A stretch of DNA of 64,000 nt from Oceanimonas smirnovii ATCC BAA-899 (lineage in GTDB: Bacteria; Pseudomonadota; Gammaproteobacteria; Enterobacterales; Aeromonadaceae), in contig NZ_KB908454.1 in assembly GCF_000381965.1 (NCBI RefSeq), positions 527,940 to 591,939 of the forward strand, in the 5' to 3' direction. Shown in pieces: positions 62,247 through 64,000 of the stretch (position 1 is its first letter; each line of letters opens with the position of its first letter). The notes beneath the pieces are model-generated. The model ran no database searches. It worked only from the letters and a program-made list of their open reading frames with translations, and was not told the origin of the DNA. Made by a program: the position numbers and the translations under genes.

Positions 62247-64000
62247 ATGGACACCACTCGCATTGAAAGCGCTATTCAAATTACCAGTTTAACAGGTCAG
62301 GCATTTGTTATTGCCAGAGACGGCACGGTTTCTCCGGTCACGCCCGGCCAAATATTACCGGCAGGCAGTGTGCTGTTAACTGACGAAAATTCCGGCATTG
62401 TGTACTCGCAGGTATCCGCAGACACCACTACTGATCAGGCGCAGTCAGAAGCACCCGCCCCGGAGCCGGCAGAAGAGCTGGAAGCCATTCAGGCAGCCAT
62501 TTTGGCTGGTCTTGATCCTACCGAACTGTTTGAGGCTACCGCTGCCGGCGCTCCGGCACCGGCAGCCGGGCCGGCAACGGCTGATGGCAGTGGTAATGCC
62601 GGGTTTGTGGTAGTGGGCCGAACTGGTGACGCTCTGCTGGCTCAGGCTGGTTTTGATACTGCCTTTGCGCCTGAAGCATTTGCTACTGTGCTGGACGAGC
62701 TGCCCCGGCTACTTGATGAAAATAGCATTCCTGAACTTGACATTAACTATAATCCGCCGTTAACACCGTCTGATCTTCCTCCTGAATTTCCTGATCTTGC
62801 CGGTGGTAATTTTGCCTGGGTAGACGAAGGTGCTTTGGATGCTGGCAGCCGTGCTGGTTCTGATAATGAATCGGCAAGCGGTACTTTGATTATAAATACC
62901 GGTGGTGATGCCCTGGCACTGGTAGAAGTGCAGGATGCTGATGGCAACTGGATTGATATTACCAATGGCGGCACAGTGCCAACAGAATATGGCACCATTG
63001 TATTTGATGAAAATTATAACTGGACCTACAGCGTTACTGATCCTCAGACGCACAATGACACCAATGCTGTATTTGACGGCGACCGTCTGTCTGAGGTTAT
63101 TCCGGTACGTATTACCGATGACGACGGTGAACAAGCCACCGGCAATATTAATATTGAAGTGCTTGATGATGGCCCGGATGCTGTTGATGATGTTGCCAGT
63201 ACCCCGGAAGACACCGCCATTGTGGTGGATGTGCTGGCGAACGATACCGAGGGGGCAGACGGAGCCACCGTGACCGGGGTGGCTTTTGCGCCGGGCTTTG
63301 AAGAAGCGGGCACAGTGAGCCTGACCGAAGACGGCCGGGTGCGCTTTGAGCCGGCCCCGGGGACGGAAGGCCAGGTGCAGATTGAATACACCCTCACCGA
63401 CAGTGACGGCGACAGTGACACCGCCACGCTGACCATCACAGTGGGAGAAGACTCCACGCCCACGCTGAATATTACCTTTGATGATGGCCGTGACTGGGTA
63501 GCGGAATCGGCCCTGGACGACGGCTCCAACCCCGGCAGTCCCACCGAGGCCACCAGCGGCACCCTGGACATCAACACCTTTGGTGACACCCTGGCCAGCC
63601 TGGAAGTGCGGGTGCAGGACAGCAGCGGCACCTGGGTGAACGTGACCGGCGGTGGCACCGTGAGTGGTCGCTACGGCACGCTGAACGTGACGCAAAATCC
63701 CGATGGCAGTTACCAGTGGGATTACACCCTGAATGACAACACCACCGAACACACCGATCCCTTGCAGGTGGAAGCGGCCGATGTGCTCAGTGACGACTTT
63801 GATGTGCGGGTGATCGACAGCGACGGCTCACCGGTGCAGGGCACCCTGAGCGTGGATGTGCGTGACGATGGCCCGGATGCCCGCAACGACAGCAACAGTG
63901 TCACCGAAGGGGACACCCTGACGGTGCTTGCTGCAGACGGCGTGCTGGATAACGACACGGCCGGGGCCGATAACTGGGCCAGCGGCGGGGCTGTGGTGGG
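62247..64000 (+). CDS. lapA: LapA/BapA-type giant adhesin, N-terminal part
   Basis: The frame is open for 584 codons and leaves the window, so only the start is seen. Residues 1-150 are the retention module that plugs the outer-membrane pore; T98-A99-A100-G101 (in DPTELFEATAAG, 62538-62549) is the LapG cleavage motif, and FVVVGRTGDALLAQAGFDT follows. Residues 188-312 and 415-543 are two copies of one module (GTL.INT.GD.LA..EV, then D..G.W...T.GGTV...YGT), each ending in DDGPDA. Residues 313-400 are a cadherin-like unit (STPEDTAIVVDVLANDTEGA). AAGGGG precedes the ATG at a good distance. The calcium-binding RTX and secretion signal would lie beyond the window. Confidence 0.92.
   Translation, partial: MDTTRIESAIQITSLTGQAFVIARDGTVSPVTPGQILPAGSVLLTDENSGIVYSQVSADTTTDQAQSEAPAPEPAEELEAIQAAILAGLDPTELFEATAAGAPAPAAGPATADGSGNAGFVVVGRTGDALLAQAGFDTAFAPEAFATVLDELPRLLDENSIPELDINYNPPLTPSDLPPEFPDLAGGNFAWVDEGALDAGSRAGSDNESASGTLIINTGGDALALVEVQDADGNWIDITNGGTVPTEYGTIVFDENYNWTYSVTDPQTHNDTNAVFDGDRLSEVIPVRITDDDGEQATGNINIEVLDDGPDAVDDVASTPEDTAIVVDVLANDTEGADGATVTGVAFAPGFEEAGTVSLTEDGRVRFEPAPGTEGQVQIEYTLTDSDGDSDTATLTITVGEDSTPTLNITFDDGRDWVAESALDDGSNPGSPTEATSGTLDINTFGDTLASLEVRVQDSSGTWVNVTGGGTVSGRYGTLNVTQNPDGSYQWDYTLNDNTTEHTDPLQVEAADVLSDDFDVRVIDSDGSPVQGTLSVDVRDDGPDARNDSNSVTEGDTLTVLAADGVLDNDTAGADNWASGGAVV

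Noticed and set aside
62760..63958. Minus-strand frames opposite the adhesin
   Set aside because: The plus-strand frame encodes a recognisable retention module and repeat domains; the reverse frames are shadows of repetitive DNA.

Overview
The window is a chromosomal segment of a motile gammaproteobacterium with a GC-rich coding style and tightly packed, often overlapping genes. Gene content and order (flhBAFG-fliA-cheYZAB with motCD and parCP, a full ccm operon, aroF-tyrA with a TyrR box, and the syd/queF/ppnN/xni and yqcC-truC-flavodoxin neighbourhoods) point to the Aeromonadales, probably a marine Oceanimonas/Oceanisphaera/Zobellella-type organism. That placement is inference from gene families and order, not from a search. 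No tRNA, rRNA, CRISPR array, insertion sequence or prophage was seen.

Layout. 1-13.9 kb: flagellar export, flagellar placement and sigma-28 genes, followed by a chemotaxis cluster carrying a second stator pair (MotC/MotD) and the ParC/ParP polar array-positioning proteins; a good sigma-54 promoter precedes flhA. 14-21 kb: cytochrome c maturation ccmABCDEFGHI, then mlaA (phospholipid trafficking). 22-25 kb: an unknown small gene, then aroF-tyrA (tyrosine branch). 25-31 kb: proS, a BCCT osmolyte transporter, and a cNMP/CBS/DUF294 protein with a DnaQ-like exonuclease. 31-37 kb: a DUF2726 protein, gcvA, a small hydrolase, a DUF423 protein, rlmM, NAD-type isocitrate dehydrogenase, xni and ppnN. 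38-42 kb: an apparently active diguanylate cyclase next to a TPR protein with a degenerate GGDEF domain. 42-50 kb: queF, syd, several small conserved proteins, truC, a flavodoxin, trmO and an RcsF-like lipoprotein. 50-53.7 kb: uppP, a beta-CASP metallo-hydrolase and a chemoreceptor.

53.9-64 kb: a complete Lap-type surface adhesion module: type I secretion ATPase, membrane fusion protein and TolC-like outer membrane protein, an OmpA-like lipoprotein, the LapG protease, the LapD c-di-GMP receptor, and the start of a giant adhesin with an N-terminal retention module and a TAAG LapG cleavage motif. The adhesin runs off the right edge. Together with the two GGDEF genes and the flagellar/chemotaxis block, the window covers much of the swim-to-stick decision.

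Three families of short palindromic repeats are dispersed between genes from about 22 to 51 kb. Many copies start at, or supply, the stop codon of the adjacent gene. This is the least expected structural signal in the window.
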